This document shows, piece after piece, positions 1 to 7,598 of a stretch of DNA of 64,000 nucleotides (positions are counted from its first letter, which is position 1; every line of letters begins with the position of its first letter). This DNA comes from Bacteroidales bacterium UBA1374. Its GTDB lineage: Bacteria; Bacteroidota; Bacteroidia; Bacteroidales; UBA932. The position numbers and the translations under genes were made by a program. The notes beneath the pieces were generated by a model. It was not told the origin of the DNA. It was given only the letters and a program-made list of their open reading frames with translations, and made no database searches. Where the stretch lies: contig DBRG01000014.1 in the NCBI GenBank assembly GCA_002305545.1, positions 3,367-67,366 of the forward strand, written 5' to 3'.

Positions 1-229
1 TCATGATTACAGCATTATACCCCAGCGAATAGGCACTCCCCCGGGATCATTTTGTTCCCGAATGTTTCTTCACTGTGATTCAACATATAATGAGGATCCC
101 TGATATATTGCGCGTTCATTGGCAAAAAGGGAAACAGGCGCACTCCCAGGAAAATACTGCTTCTAATACTCATCCCTGTGCTAAAAGTTGATTTATCAAA
201 TATAAACACTTTTTTACGTAACTTGCAGT
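1..229. other. Intergenic region at left edge, no confident gene
   Basis: A minus-strand open frame of 64 codons (209 to 15) is present but resembles no family I recognise and ends just before the window edge. A sequence matching the Bacteroidota -7 element, TATATTTG, is read on the minus strand at 204-197. A leftward transcript may therefore start here and enter a gene beyond the edge; a minus-strand ATG lies at 4-2. The plus-strand gene at 230 has no clear Shine-Dalgarno sequence. I see no RNA gene or repeat. Confidence 0.4.
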
Positions 230-2407
230 ATGTTTGAAATTAAGGAAGAAGTATACGCTACTTATTTGTGTCTGCGGCCTGTGGGACGCCTTGATACCGT
301 ACAGGCTGCTATTTTTGACAAGACGGTAAAAGATTACGCAAAAAAAGAAATTTTTCTGGTAATCAATTTTTCTGAATGTCCTTACCTTTCAAGCAGCGGG
401 ATAAGGATTTTACTCAGTACTTCCAGGGAGCTTGCTTCAACGGGCGGACAACTGGTCCTCTCCGGCCTTTCGGCGGAGATGATCCAGGTGTTGCAGATTG
501 CAGGTTTGGAAACGGTTTTTAAAATTTGCGCAGATATCCCTGACGCGGTGTCCTGCATTGAACAATTGAAAAAAAGGGAGATTAACCGGGCGTATATATT
601 CCCGGGGAAAGCTCCCTGTGAAACGGAGAGCGTAAAGGAACCTCCGAACACTATACTTTATGAATGGAAAAATCCACAGCTGACCGGCTTTGATTCTTTA
701 CACATAGCAGCGGGAAAAGGGGCTTTAGGAGAAATGCTCATGAGAGCAGATGCTGTGACAGGCTCTTTTTTCACCCTGTTCAACTGCACGGGTTTTATAC
801 CCGATGATCCGGCTTATGCCCCAGATTTTCGCATCGTCAGCGACCCGGTTCAGGGAACATTGTTTGTGGACCAAGCATTATCTATCAAGGGAACCTTCCG
901 GATACGTGTTACGGTCAGCGATCCGGGACCTGTTAAAATTTCAGAACTGATAAAATACAAAGGATTTTCCCCTCCGCTTACAGAGGCGCCCCCGTGTACC
1001 ATACTCTGCCTGGACCGGAATGCACAAAAGCCCTCGCTGTCTGTCATTTTCAGGCAAAAAAACGGAGTATGGGAAGGAGGAACCTTTCTTTTACAACAGG
1101 AAAACGTAATACAACAGGGTGAATACACTGAACAAGCCCTGCGTGACTTATTAACCTGGAAAAATGTAGTGGGAGTTGCCAGGCATGACAGGGATGCATT
1201 GCTTACCCGGCCGGTATTCTTGTTGTTTTTTGCCGGTGAGACACAGGATTCCTCCGCTTTTCAGACACAGGTGGTCTGTGAAGGCGAAGAGATCGCTGAG
1301 GATTATCTGATCTTCCTGACCAGAAGACTGTATACAGATTCAGTAAAAGCAGAGCTTAAGAGACTTCACGGCGGGTATTCTGCCAGCACTTTTCATGTCC
1401 GTTCCTATGACCATCAGGGCAGGGTTCTCAGACCCACAGTATTAAAAACCGCGGATCGGCCCATGATCCAGAGAGAAGCAGAACGTTGCAGACAATATGC
1501 CATGCCGTATATTCTGAACAACAGTGCGATGGTTCTGGGAACTTCTTTTTATTGCAGTAAGGGAGCGTTACGATACAATTTCGTGGGCATAGGAGGGGAA
1601 GGGGCCGAGTTGAAATGGCTCACCCATTATTTTCACAACTGGCCTGTCAGTGACCTTGAATCCTTGTTTGACAAGATCTTTTTGAAAATACTCAAACCCT
1701 GGTATGGACAGGCTTTAAGTGAAATCATCTATCCTTACGCGGACCACGATCCCACAAAAACCTTTTTTCCGCATGTGTTCAAAAAGGCCGAAGAAGAGCT
1801 CGGGATTCCAGACAAGAACCATTCCTTCACCATTGACGGTTCCGGGAAGAACTATCTGAACCCGTACCGCTTTCTTAAAGAAGAATATCCGAAAAGGCGG
1901 GAACAGGGAATGGCGTATTATTCTGCCATTTGCCATGGCGATTTGAACATGCAGAATATCCTGCTGGACAACGATATGAATGTTTACCTTATAGACTTTT
2001 CAGAAACCAGGCCCCGGTCGGTGGTATCGGATTTTGCCCGGCTTGAAGTCATATTCATGATAGAATCCTTTCCCATGGAAAAACAGGAAGATTTTCTCCA
2101 GGTATTGGAATTCCTGACAAGTTTTTATGAAAAGCCGGTTTCCCTGGATAAACAATTCCGGACTGCCTGGTCTGGCAGGTTGCCCGGATTGATGCAAAGA
2201 AATAGGACACTAACCTTGAAAATGCGGGAGTATGCACTCATTGCTGCCCAGGGGAACAAGACTTTCGCTCCCTATGCGCTGGCACTCCTTGAATGGATTT
2301 TGCCTATTGTCTGTTATTCAAGCGCCACTATATGGCAAAAACGCCTCTCGGCCTGTGTGGCTTCACTGCTGTGTGAAGCATTAGAATCAGGTAAAGAGGT
2401 ACAATAA
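230..2407 (+). CDS. STAS domain - unknown middle - phosphotransferase-like kinase fusion protein
   Basis: This is a 725-residue cytoplasmic protein with no signal peptide or membrane segment. Residues 1-115 read as a STAS (anti-sigma-factor antagonist) domain, with the core around 'SSSGIRIL' containing the serines where such proteins are usually phosphorylated. Residues 125-385 are unfamiliar. Residues 390-725 look like an aminoglycoside/choline-kinase-fold phosphotransferase: a candidate ATP lysine in 'TVLKTAD' (about 407), the catalytic loop 'CHGDLNMQN' (about 567) and the metal-binding 'LIDFSE' about 20 residues later. The kinase-like part resembles what Pfam calls ternary-complex-associated domain 9, but that is from memory. 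The fusion suggests a partner-switching signalling protein; its usual partners (anti-sigma kinase, PP2C phosphatase) would have to lie left of the window. The start at 230 is needed to keep the first STAS strand. The gene is followed 10 nt later by the peroxidase gene. Confidence 0.75.
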   Translation: MFEIKEEVYATYLCLRPVGRLDTVQAAIFDKTVKDYAKKEIFLVINFSECPYLSSSGIRILLSTSRELASTGGQLVLSGLSAEMIQVLQIAGLETVFKICADIPDAVSCIEQLKKREINRAYIFPGKAPCETESVKEPPNTILYEWKNPQLTGFDSLHIAAGKGALGEMLMRADAVTGSFFTLFNCTGFIPDDPAYAPDFRIVSDPVQGTLFVDQALSIKGTFRIRVTVSDPGPVKISELIKYKGFSPPLTEAPPCTILCLDRNAQKPSLSVIFRQKNGVWEGGTFLLQQENVIQQGEYTEQALRDLLTWKNVVGVARHDRDALLTRPVFLLFFAGETQDSSAFQTQVVCEGEEIAEDYLIFLTRRLYTDSVKAELKRLHGGYSASTFHVRSYDHQGRVLRPTVLKTADRPMIQREAERCRQYAMPYILNNSAMVLGTSFYCSKGALRYNFVGIGGEGAELKWLTHYFHNWPVSDLESLFDKIFLKILKPWYGQALSEIIYPYADHDPTKTFFPHVFKKAEEELGIPDKNHSFTIDGSGKNYLNPYRFLKEEYPKRREQGMAYYSAICHGDLNMQNILLDNDMNVYLIDFSETRPRSVVSDFARLEVIFMIESFPMEKQEDFLQVLEFLTSFYEKPVSLDKQFRTAWSGRLPGLMQRNRTLTLKMREYALIAAQGNKTFAPYALALLEWILPIVCYSSATIWQKRLSACVASLLCEALESGKEVQ

Positions 2408-2417
2408 AAACGAAACC

Positions 2418-2975
2418 ATGAAAATAACAATCATTACTTTTATTATGTTAACATCCTTATTTTCAAATGAAAGGCAGCAAAACACAGGGCAGGTGGTGGA
2501 ACCGGCCGAGGATTTTTATGCATTATCCTTCAAAACCATACGGGGAGAAACATTTTCTTTTGAACAACTGCGAGGGAAAAAGGTTTTACTGGTCAACACG
2601 GCTTCCAAATGCGGCTTTACACCGCAATTCAAAGAACTGGAAGCCTTACACAAGGAATATGCACCGAACCTGGTCATCCTGGGATTTCCCTCCAATGATT
2701 TCATGAAACAGGATCCGGGGACCAATGAAGAAATCCTTGAATTCTGCGAGATCAATTACGGTGTGACATTCCAGATGATGGAGAAAAGCTCGGTAAAAGG
2801 TAAAGACCAGAACCCGGTATTTCGCTGGCTGTCGGATAAATCCAAAAATGGCTGGAACACAAACGCTCCCGGCTGGAATTTTTCCAAGTACCTGGTAGAT
2901 GAGAAAGGCCGGCTCATAGGCTTCTGGCCTTCCAGGGTGAAACCCAACGATCCTCAGATACTGGAAAAGCTTTAG
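2418..2975 (+). CDS. Glutathione peroxidase family protein (thiol peroxidase), exported
   Basis: This 185-residue thiol peroxidase of the glutathione peroxidase family reduces hydroperoxides, in bacteria usually with thioredoxin. A short hydrophobic N-terminus (residues 1-16) suggests export. The peroxidatic cysteine is Cys65 in 'SKCGFTPQ', encoded by TGC, so this is not a selenoprotein. Trp153-Asn154 ('WNFSKYL') complete part of the catalytic set. The position usually held by the catalytic Gln in 'FPCNQF' reads 'FPSNDF' (Asp94); I recall similar Asn/Asp variants in Bacteroidota, so this may be a clade feature rather than a defect. The gene sits 10 nt after the STAS-kinase gene, probably co-transcribed, and converges on the next gene with a 10-nt gap. 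Confidence 0.9.
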   Translation: MKITIITFIMLTSLFSNERQQNTGQVVEPAEDFYALSFKTIRGETFSFEQLRGKKVLLVNTASKCGFTPQFKELEALHKEYAPNLVILGFPSNDFMKQDPGTNEEILEFCEINYGVTFQMMEKSSVKGKDQNPVFRWLSDKSKNGWNTNAPGWNFSKYLVDEKGRLIGFWPSRVKPNDPQILEKL

Positions 2976-2985
2976 GGCAGACTGT

Positions 2986-3786
2986 TCACACTTCCGGCAC
3001 CCAGACCAGGAGTCTGAGCGGGGCCCCGCTTCCTCCCTTGATTTTCATGGGAGCGGCTACCACATAAAAATTGCGTGCAGGTACCAATTCCAGGTGTGCC
3101 ACGTTTTCATAGGCGGTTACATCGTGGCTGAACAGGGTGCGGTGGGTAAGAAAATCTGCAGACTGTCCGTAGTCGATACTCGGTGTGTCTATACCTACAG
3201 CCTTAACATTCCTTTCTTCAATAAGCCACAGGGCGGCCCGGGGATCCAACCCGGGAAAATGCAATTCACCAACACCTTCTGGCCCGGATTTAAGGGTCCC
3301 GGTGTATTGCAGGGGATCGTTCCAGTATTGGCCAAAACCGGTGCGCAACAACACGATCGCCTGAGCGGGGATCGTTCTGTTCATTTTTTCCCACCCCAGA
3401 AAGTCTTCTGTGGAAATAAGGTAATCCCGGTCTGCCAGAGCCTTTTCCGATATATCCACACAAATCCCTTCTCCGGTGAATTCTTCCGGAAGGATTTGTT
3501 CAATGGACCTTCCATTTTCCGAGAAATGCAACGGGGCATCAAAATGGGTTCCCCCGTGCTCTTCTGCCGCATACAGGAAAGAGGAATAAAAATAACCTTT
3601 GTCATTGATCCCGTATGTCACGGTATCATGACTGAAAGTCACGTTGGTTGGCCAGTACACAGTGCTTTTTTCATAATTCCACGTCAGATCCAGCCATTGC
3701 CCCTGGTCCCAGCAGATTTGTTCGCTGGAAATATTCCTGCAACCCGCAGTGACCAGTAATAAAATGATCATGTAATACTTTGTCAT
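2986..3786 (-). CDS. Cyclase family protein (kynurenine formamidase-like metal hydrolase), lipoprotein
   Basis: This is a 266-residue member of the cyclase family (PF04199), which includes kynurenine formamidase and isatin hydrolase; these are metal-dependent amide or lactone hydrolases. The family signature 'HGGTHFDAPLHF' with metal-binding His and Asp is intact (about residues 98-109), followed by 'LLRTGF', 'FPGLDP' and 'GIDTPSIDYG'. The N-terminus 'MTKYYMIILLLVTAGC' is a lipoprotein signal with the lipobox Cys at 16, so the enzyme is attached to an envelope membrane. The gene is transcribed divergently from the MBL-esterase gene. The substrate cannot be told from sequence; no tryptophan-degradation genes are nearby. 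Confidence 0.85.
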   Translation of the reverse strand: MTKYYMIILLLVTAGCRNISSEQICWDQGQWLDLTWNYEKSTVYWPTNVTFSHDTVTYGINDKGYFYSSFLYAAEEHGGTHFDAPLHFSENGRSIEQILPEEFTGEGICVDISEKALADRDYLISTEDFLGWEKMNRTIPAQAIVLLRTGFGQYWNDPLQYTGTLKSGPEGVGELHFPGLDPRAALWLIEERNVKAVGIDTPSIDYGQSADFLTHRTLFSHDVTAYENVAHLELVPARNFYVVAAPMKIKGGSGAPLRLLVWVPEV

Positions 3787-3808
3787 AGGAAGCCTGGTTT
3801 TATTGCTT

Positions 3809-3836
3809 CAAATATAGCTGATTTAAAGTACATTTG
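3809..3836. promoter_or_regulatory. Divergent promoter pair (two -7 elements)
   Basis: TATATTTG on the minus strand (3816-3809) serves the cyclase-family gene, and TACATTTG on the plus strand (3829-3836) serves the MBL-esterase gene. Both match the Bacteroidota -7 consensus TAnnTTTG. A TTG at 3803-3805 lies about 23 nt before the plus-strand element and could be its -33 box. The two elements are only 12 nt apart, so the two promoters should compete. Confidence 0.6.
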
Positions 3837-3855
3837 TGACATAAAAAAAGTTACC

Positions 3856-5697
3856 ATGAAGAAGATAACCATTCTGACAGCCGCCTTACTGGGTTGTGTC
3901 CTGCAGGTTTCTGCCCGTTCATACGAAAAGGGGCCCTATACCGTCACCCGGCTAGGGGAACAGGTGTACAACATCGTGGATGCCAACCGGCAAAATCCTG
4001 CCGGGATGCATTACAACCAGGCAGGAGAGGTGACAGGCATGAACAACAGTTCCGATATGTACCTGGTGCTGGGGAAAGAAAAAGCCTTGCTCATTGACCT
4101 TTCCAACAACATTGACTGGGTTGAAGATCCCGCCGGCCGGCTACAAGAAATTGTATATGATCTGGCCCGGTCAAGGCAACTGGTCATAACCCTGACCCAC
4201 CGTCATGGGGACCACCTGGGGATGTTGCCTGCTTTCCGGAACGATTCGCTGGTCCGCTTTTGGGTTCCGGAAAATGATTTTTCGGGAAGCGAGCTTTTCC
4301 CTGACCATAGAACTGTTTTCTTCAAAGAGAGGGAATCCCTGGATCTTGGAGGAGGGGTCATTGTTGATTCTTTCACCCTTCCGGGTCACACCCCCGGATC
4401 CACCGTGTTCTTCCTTAGAGGCCGGAACCTGGTCTTTACCGGAGATGCCCTGGGCTCGGGCAACGGTTTGTGGCTCTTCGATCATGAAAGTTTCGGGCAG
4501 TTATCGGCCAGCGTCGGTTCTCTGATCAACCACATCATGGATTCGAAAAATGGGATTTCACCTACCGAACTGGTTTTGTACACGGGTCATTCCTGGCAAA
4601 AGGGCACGCCGGATCCCCTTAGGAGCAAATACCTGGAGGATATGCATGTGCTGATCGGGCAAATTGAAGCCGGAATTGCCCGGACAGAGCCGTACCAGAC
4701 TTTCCTTCCCTTTTTGAATGCCAATTTCAGATACCAGTCTGCTGCCATCACCTGGAACAGGGAGGCCGCTGAACGTTTTGTTGAAGAAAAGCGTTTTCCT
4801 CCCGAAAAGGATTTCACAGGTCAGGGGCCCACGCACAGGGGGAATAACTTTGAACTGATAAAATTGCTTGATAGTCATACCTTTACATCGGATGATTCGC
4901 CGGTGGGCGATATGGAGTATTACCTGTACGATCCTGTGGCTCACGGGGCAGATCCCGGGAAGAAATATCCGCTGATCGTTATGTTACATGGGGCTTCCAA
5001 CGGCATGGAAGGGGTGATGTGTGCCGCTTATACAGATTTTGTGGTTTACGCCGGGGAAGAATACCAGCAAAAGATAGGCGGGGCCTATATACTTTTTCCC
5101 AAAGCCAATGAATATTTTCAGAAGGAAGGGGATAACCAGGTTATCCGTGGTACCTGGATGACTAAAGACGCGACGCAGAAGGGCTCTGTGTATACTCCGG
5201 TCTTGGCGGCTTTGATCGAAGAAGTTGTCTCGGCCCATGATATCGATAAAGAACGCGTTGTAATTGGAGGCACTTCGGCAGGGGGATACATGGTTTGGCG
5301 ATTCCTGGCTGCCCGGCCCGATATGGTAAAAGGGGCTTTTCTGATAGCACCGGCAGACAATCCCTCTGAAGAAGAATTGAAATTGTATGAAAAATACGGG
5401 ATCCATATTTGGGTCATTCATGCGAAAAAAGATGAAATTTGTCCGTACGGGATTTTTACCGGACCTGTGAGAAACATGCTGGAGGCAACAAAAAATGTTC
5501 GCGTTTCTGCACTGGAGACAGTACGTTACGGGGACAAGGGAATTGTCCGGCTTAATGTTCGCGGGACAGAGATGGGACAACACCTGCCCTTGTTTTGTGT
5601 TGGATCCGATATGGTCTATGACGATGGAACTCCTTACGATCCCCGATACCCCGGGGGCTTTACAGGATGGTTGAATATGGTTTTTGGCAATGATTGA
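3856..5697 (+). CDS. Fusion: metallo-beta-lactamase-fold hydrolase + alpha/beta-hydrolase esterase, exported
   Basis: This 613-residue exported protein (signal peptide about residues 1-21) joins two enzymes. Residues 25-310 are a metallo-beta-lactamase fold with the zinc motif 'THRHGDH' (about 113-119), 'LPGHTPGS' (about 177), 'FTGDA' (about 195) and a final His in 'YTGHSW' (about 241). Residues 345-613 are a serine esterase of the PHB-depolymerase/feruloyl-esterase type with an oxyanion 'LHGASNG', nucleophile Ser474 in 'GGTSAGG', an Asp in 'KKDEICPYG' (about 525) and a final His in 'GQHLPLF' (about 575). Both active sites look complete. Substrates are unknown; a combined lactonase/esterase or phosphodiesterase/esterase role is possible. 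The stop codon overlaps the next gene by 8 nt, so the two are translationally coupled. Confidence 0.8.
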   Translation: MKKITILTAALLGCVLQVSARSYEKGPYTVTRLGEQVYNIVDANRQNPAGMHYNQAGEVTGMNNSSDMYLVLGKEKALLIDLSNNIDWVEDPAGRLQEIVYDLARSRQLVITLTHRHGDHLGMLPAFRNDSLVRFWVPENDFSGSELFPDHRTVFFKERESLDLGGGVIVDSFTLPGHTPGSTVFFLRGRNLVFTGDALGSGNGLWLFDHESFGQLSASVGSLINHIMDSKNGISPTELVLYTGHSWQKGTPDPLRSKYLEDMHVLIGQIEAGIARTEPYQTFLPFLNANFRYQSAAITWNREAAERFVEEKRFPPEKDFTGQGPTHRGNNFELIKLLDSHTFTSDDSPVGDMEYYLYDPVAHGADPGKKYPLIVMLHGASNGMEGVMCAAYTDFVVYAGEEYQQKIGGAYILFPKANEYFQKEGDNQVIRGTWMTKDATQKGSVYTPVLAALIEEVVSAHDIDKERVVIGGTSAGGYMVWRFLAARPDMVKGAFLIAPADNPSEEELKLYEKYGIHIWVIHAKKDEICPYGIFTGPVRNMLEATKNVRVSALETVRYGDKGIVRLNVRGTEMGQHLPLFCVGSDMVYDDGTPYDPRYPGGFTGWLNMVFGND

Positions 5698-6337
5698 TAC
5701 TGTAATTTTTGATCTGGGCGGGGTCATTGTAAACATTGACCGGGATTGTTCGGTCAAAGCTTTTGAAACCCTGGGTCTGAAGGATGCCGGATCTTACCTG
5801 GACCCTTACCACCAAAGCGGCATTTTCCTTGAACTGGAAGATGGCAGGCTGGATGCTGCCGGATTTTGTGAACGGCTTGGCCAGTTGTGCGGCAGGCCGA
5901 TTTCCTTTCTGCAGGCACAGGAAGCCTGGATGGGATTCATTTCCGGTGTGCCCCGTGAGAGACTCGCTTATGTGGAAAGCCTGAGAAAAGACTACCGGGT
6001 TTGCCTGTTGAGCAATACCAATCCTTTTATCATGGAATGGGCACGCAGCCCGCGTTTTACCAACGCAGGCCGGGCACTGGATGATTATTTCGATCATTTA
6101 TTCCTTTCCTATAGAATGAGATGCGTCAAGCCGCACCGGAAAATCTTCCGGGATGTGATCGACACCCTTGGAGTAAAACCGGAACACATCCTCTTTGTGG
6201 ACGATGGTCCTGCAAACATTGAGACGGCAAAAGGAATGGGCTTCCTGACTTTTATGCCCGTAAACGGGTCCAATTGGATCCCGGACGTTCAGAAAGTGCT
6301 TGCAAATGCCGTTATAAGCCGGAACAGGGACAGGTAA
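5690..6337 (+). CDS. HAD-superfamily hydrolase (subfamily IA, sugar-phosphatase-like)
   Basis: This cytoplasmic HAD phosphatase of about 215 residues is similar in layout to YihX-type alpha-glucose-1-phosphate phosphatases. Motif I is 'VIFDLGGVIV' at the N-terminus, motif II 'LLSNTN', motif III Lys in 'CVKPHRKIF' and motif IV 'LFVDDGPANI'. The first Asp is followed by a Leu-Gly-Gly rather than Asp-x-Asp, which is normal for this YihX-like branch. I place the start at the ATG at 5690, which overlaps the preceding gene by 8 nt; a TTG six nt earlier is less likely. The 3' end overlaps the convergent peptidase gene by 49 nt. Confidence 0.88.
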   Translation: MIDTVIFDLGGVIVNIDRDCSVKAFETLGLKDAGSYLDPYHQSGIFLELEDGRLDAAGFCERLGQLCGRPISFLQAQEAWMGFISGVPRERLAYVESLRKDYRVCLLSNTNPFIMEWARSPRFTNAGRALDDYFDHLFLSYRMRCVKPHRKIFRDVIDTLGVKPEHILFVDDGPANIETAKGMGFLTFMPVNGSNWIPDVQKVLANAVISRNRDR

Positions 6338-7563
6338 CGGTTGGTGTATATATGATGGTAATCATCCAGCGGGGTATGGTACACGTCAAAGGCGTCCCCG
6401 TCAACCATCATGTACAAAGCAGGAACCTTTTTCATGGCAAAAGGATAATGATCGCTGTCATTCGATAGCGGGCGTTGCTCAATGGTAAACAAACCCAGGC
6501 TGTCGTTAATGTGCTTGAAACGTTGCAGAGTTTCCTCCCCCCCGGGCCCGGTTTCCAAAAACAACCGTTCTCCGTTGTCGGCCACCATGTCCGGATCTAT
6601 TACCTGAAGCGTCCTGTCAAGGGGTACAACCGGATGGTTGGTGTAATACGTCGATCCGAGCAGGTTGTTTTCTTCGGCAGCGACAGCAATAAAAACATAC
6701 GTAAGCTCCGGTCTGTTCTCAGGCAAGGCATAGTAATGCGCCAAGGTCAGTATAAATGCCACTCCCGAGGCATTGTCATGGGCCCCCGGATAATACACCT
6801 CTTTGCCAAAATGTCCCAGGTGATCATAATGGGCAATAAACACAATACAGGAATCTGCCCTTGAAGTGCCGGGTATGTGTGCTATCACATTGGATGAGGT
6901 ATAACCTTCTATCATCCGGCTTTCAAAACGGACCTGGATCTGTTTTGCGTCATCCGGGAAGCCGGGTCCGGCCCAGATAACGGGGATGGGTTGCACTGTG
7001 CCGCTCCGGGACTTGAAAAAAGACGGAACTTTATCCTGGACCATGATCAGTCCTGCAATAGGTGTTTTATAAAGTTCAAACGGGGCAATGCCCATATATT
7101 TGAATACGAGATCGTATTGCAATACGACGTATGAATCACGGAAATCACCGCTTTCCAGTATAGGCAGCAACCGCTCCGGATCATGATCCTCCGGATTGAT
7201 GTACTTCAGAGGCCAGGTTCCTTTCTGTGAGGGGGAGAATTCCCGGACAATAAAATCTTTGCCTGGTTCCAACACAATCCCGTCAACCGACATTTCCATT
7301 TTTTTGTGAAAAACGTTAACGTTGTAAGTAAATGGCTGCAGGTACCCTCCATCCACAGAGGGTTCCACCCCAGGGATCTGCCTGAATTGCCGGGCAATGT
7401 ATTTTGCCGCTTTCCTGTCACCGTTACTAAAATCGGAACGACCCTCATATTTTTTTGAGGACAATTCCCTGATGACTTCCTTGTAGTATGTTGTGTCCTG
7501 GGCCTGTGTACATGTGAAAGACACCAGGAATAAACCTGTGATTATAAAATACCTGTGTTTCAT
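6289..7563 (-). CDS. M28-family zinc aminopeptidase, exported
   Basis: This is a 424-residue secreted peptidase with an N-terminal signal peptide (about residues 1-21). The M28 zinc ligands are visible in order: 'AHYDHLG', 'GAHDNASG', 'AVAAEENNLLGS' (catalytic Glu), 'VIDPDMVAD' and a late His in 'SNDSDHYPF'. The family removes N-terminal amino acids from peptides; residues 40-230 probably carry a PA-like insert or pre-domain. The gene is divergent from the GH26 gene, with a shared 35-nt promoter region, and its 3' end overlaps the HAD gene by 49 nt. The peptide substrate is not predictable. Confidence 0.88.
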   Translation of the reverse strand: MKHRYFIITGLFLVSFTCTQAQDTTYYKEVIRELSSKKYEGRSDFSNGDRKAAKYIARQFRQIPGVEPSVDGGYLQPFTYNVNVFHKKMEMSVDGIVLEPGKDFIVREFSPSQKGTWPLKYINPEDHDPERLLPILESGDFRDSYVVLQYDLVFKYMGIAPFELYKTPIAGLIMVQDKVPSFFKSRSGTVQPIPVIWAGPGFPDDAKQIQVRFESRMIEGYTSSNVIAHIPGTSRADSCIVFIAHYDHLGHFGKEVYYPGAHDNASGVAFILTLAHYYALPENRPELTYVFIAVAAEENNLLGSTYYTNHPVVPLDRTLQVIDPDMVADNGERLFLETGPGGEETLQRFKHINDSLGLFTIEQRPLSNDSDHYPFAMKKVPALYMMVDGDAFDVYHTPLDDYHHIYTNRYLSLFRLITAFASTF

Positions 7564-7568
7564 AACAG

Positions 7569-7593
7569 CAAAGATATATTTTTTCTACATTTG
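7569..7593. promoter_or_regulatory. Compact divergent promoter pair for M28 peptidase and GH26
   Basis: TATCTTTG on the minus strand (7576-7569) and TACATTTG on the plus strand (7586-7593) both fit TAnnTTTG. Each lies only 5 nt from the start codon of its gene (ATG at 7563 minus, ATG at 7599 plus). With the usual distance to the transcription start, both transcripts would begin at or next to the start codon. Confidence 0.6.
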
Positions 7594-7598
7594 TGACT

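Noticed and set aside
15..209. 64-residue minus-strand protein
   Set aside because: No recognisable domain or signal, no neighbour support, and it overlaps a putative promoter element at 197-204. Listed only as part of the left-edge region.
229..236. TATGTTTG as promoter of the STAS-kinase gene
   Set aside because: It matches TAnnTTTG but overlaps the start codon; using it would remove the first strand of the STAS domain. Probably coincidence.
2418..2975. Selenocysteine glutathione peroxidase
   Set aside because: The active-site codon is TGC (Cys65), not TGA.
3094..3759. 221-codon plus-strand frame opposite the cyclase-family gene
   Set aside because: The minus-strand gene has intact cyclase motifs and a lipoprotein signal; the plus frame has neither.
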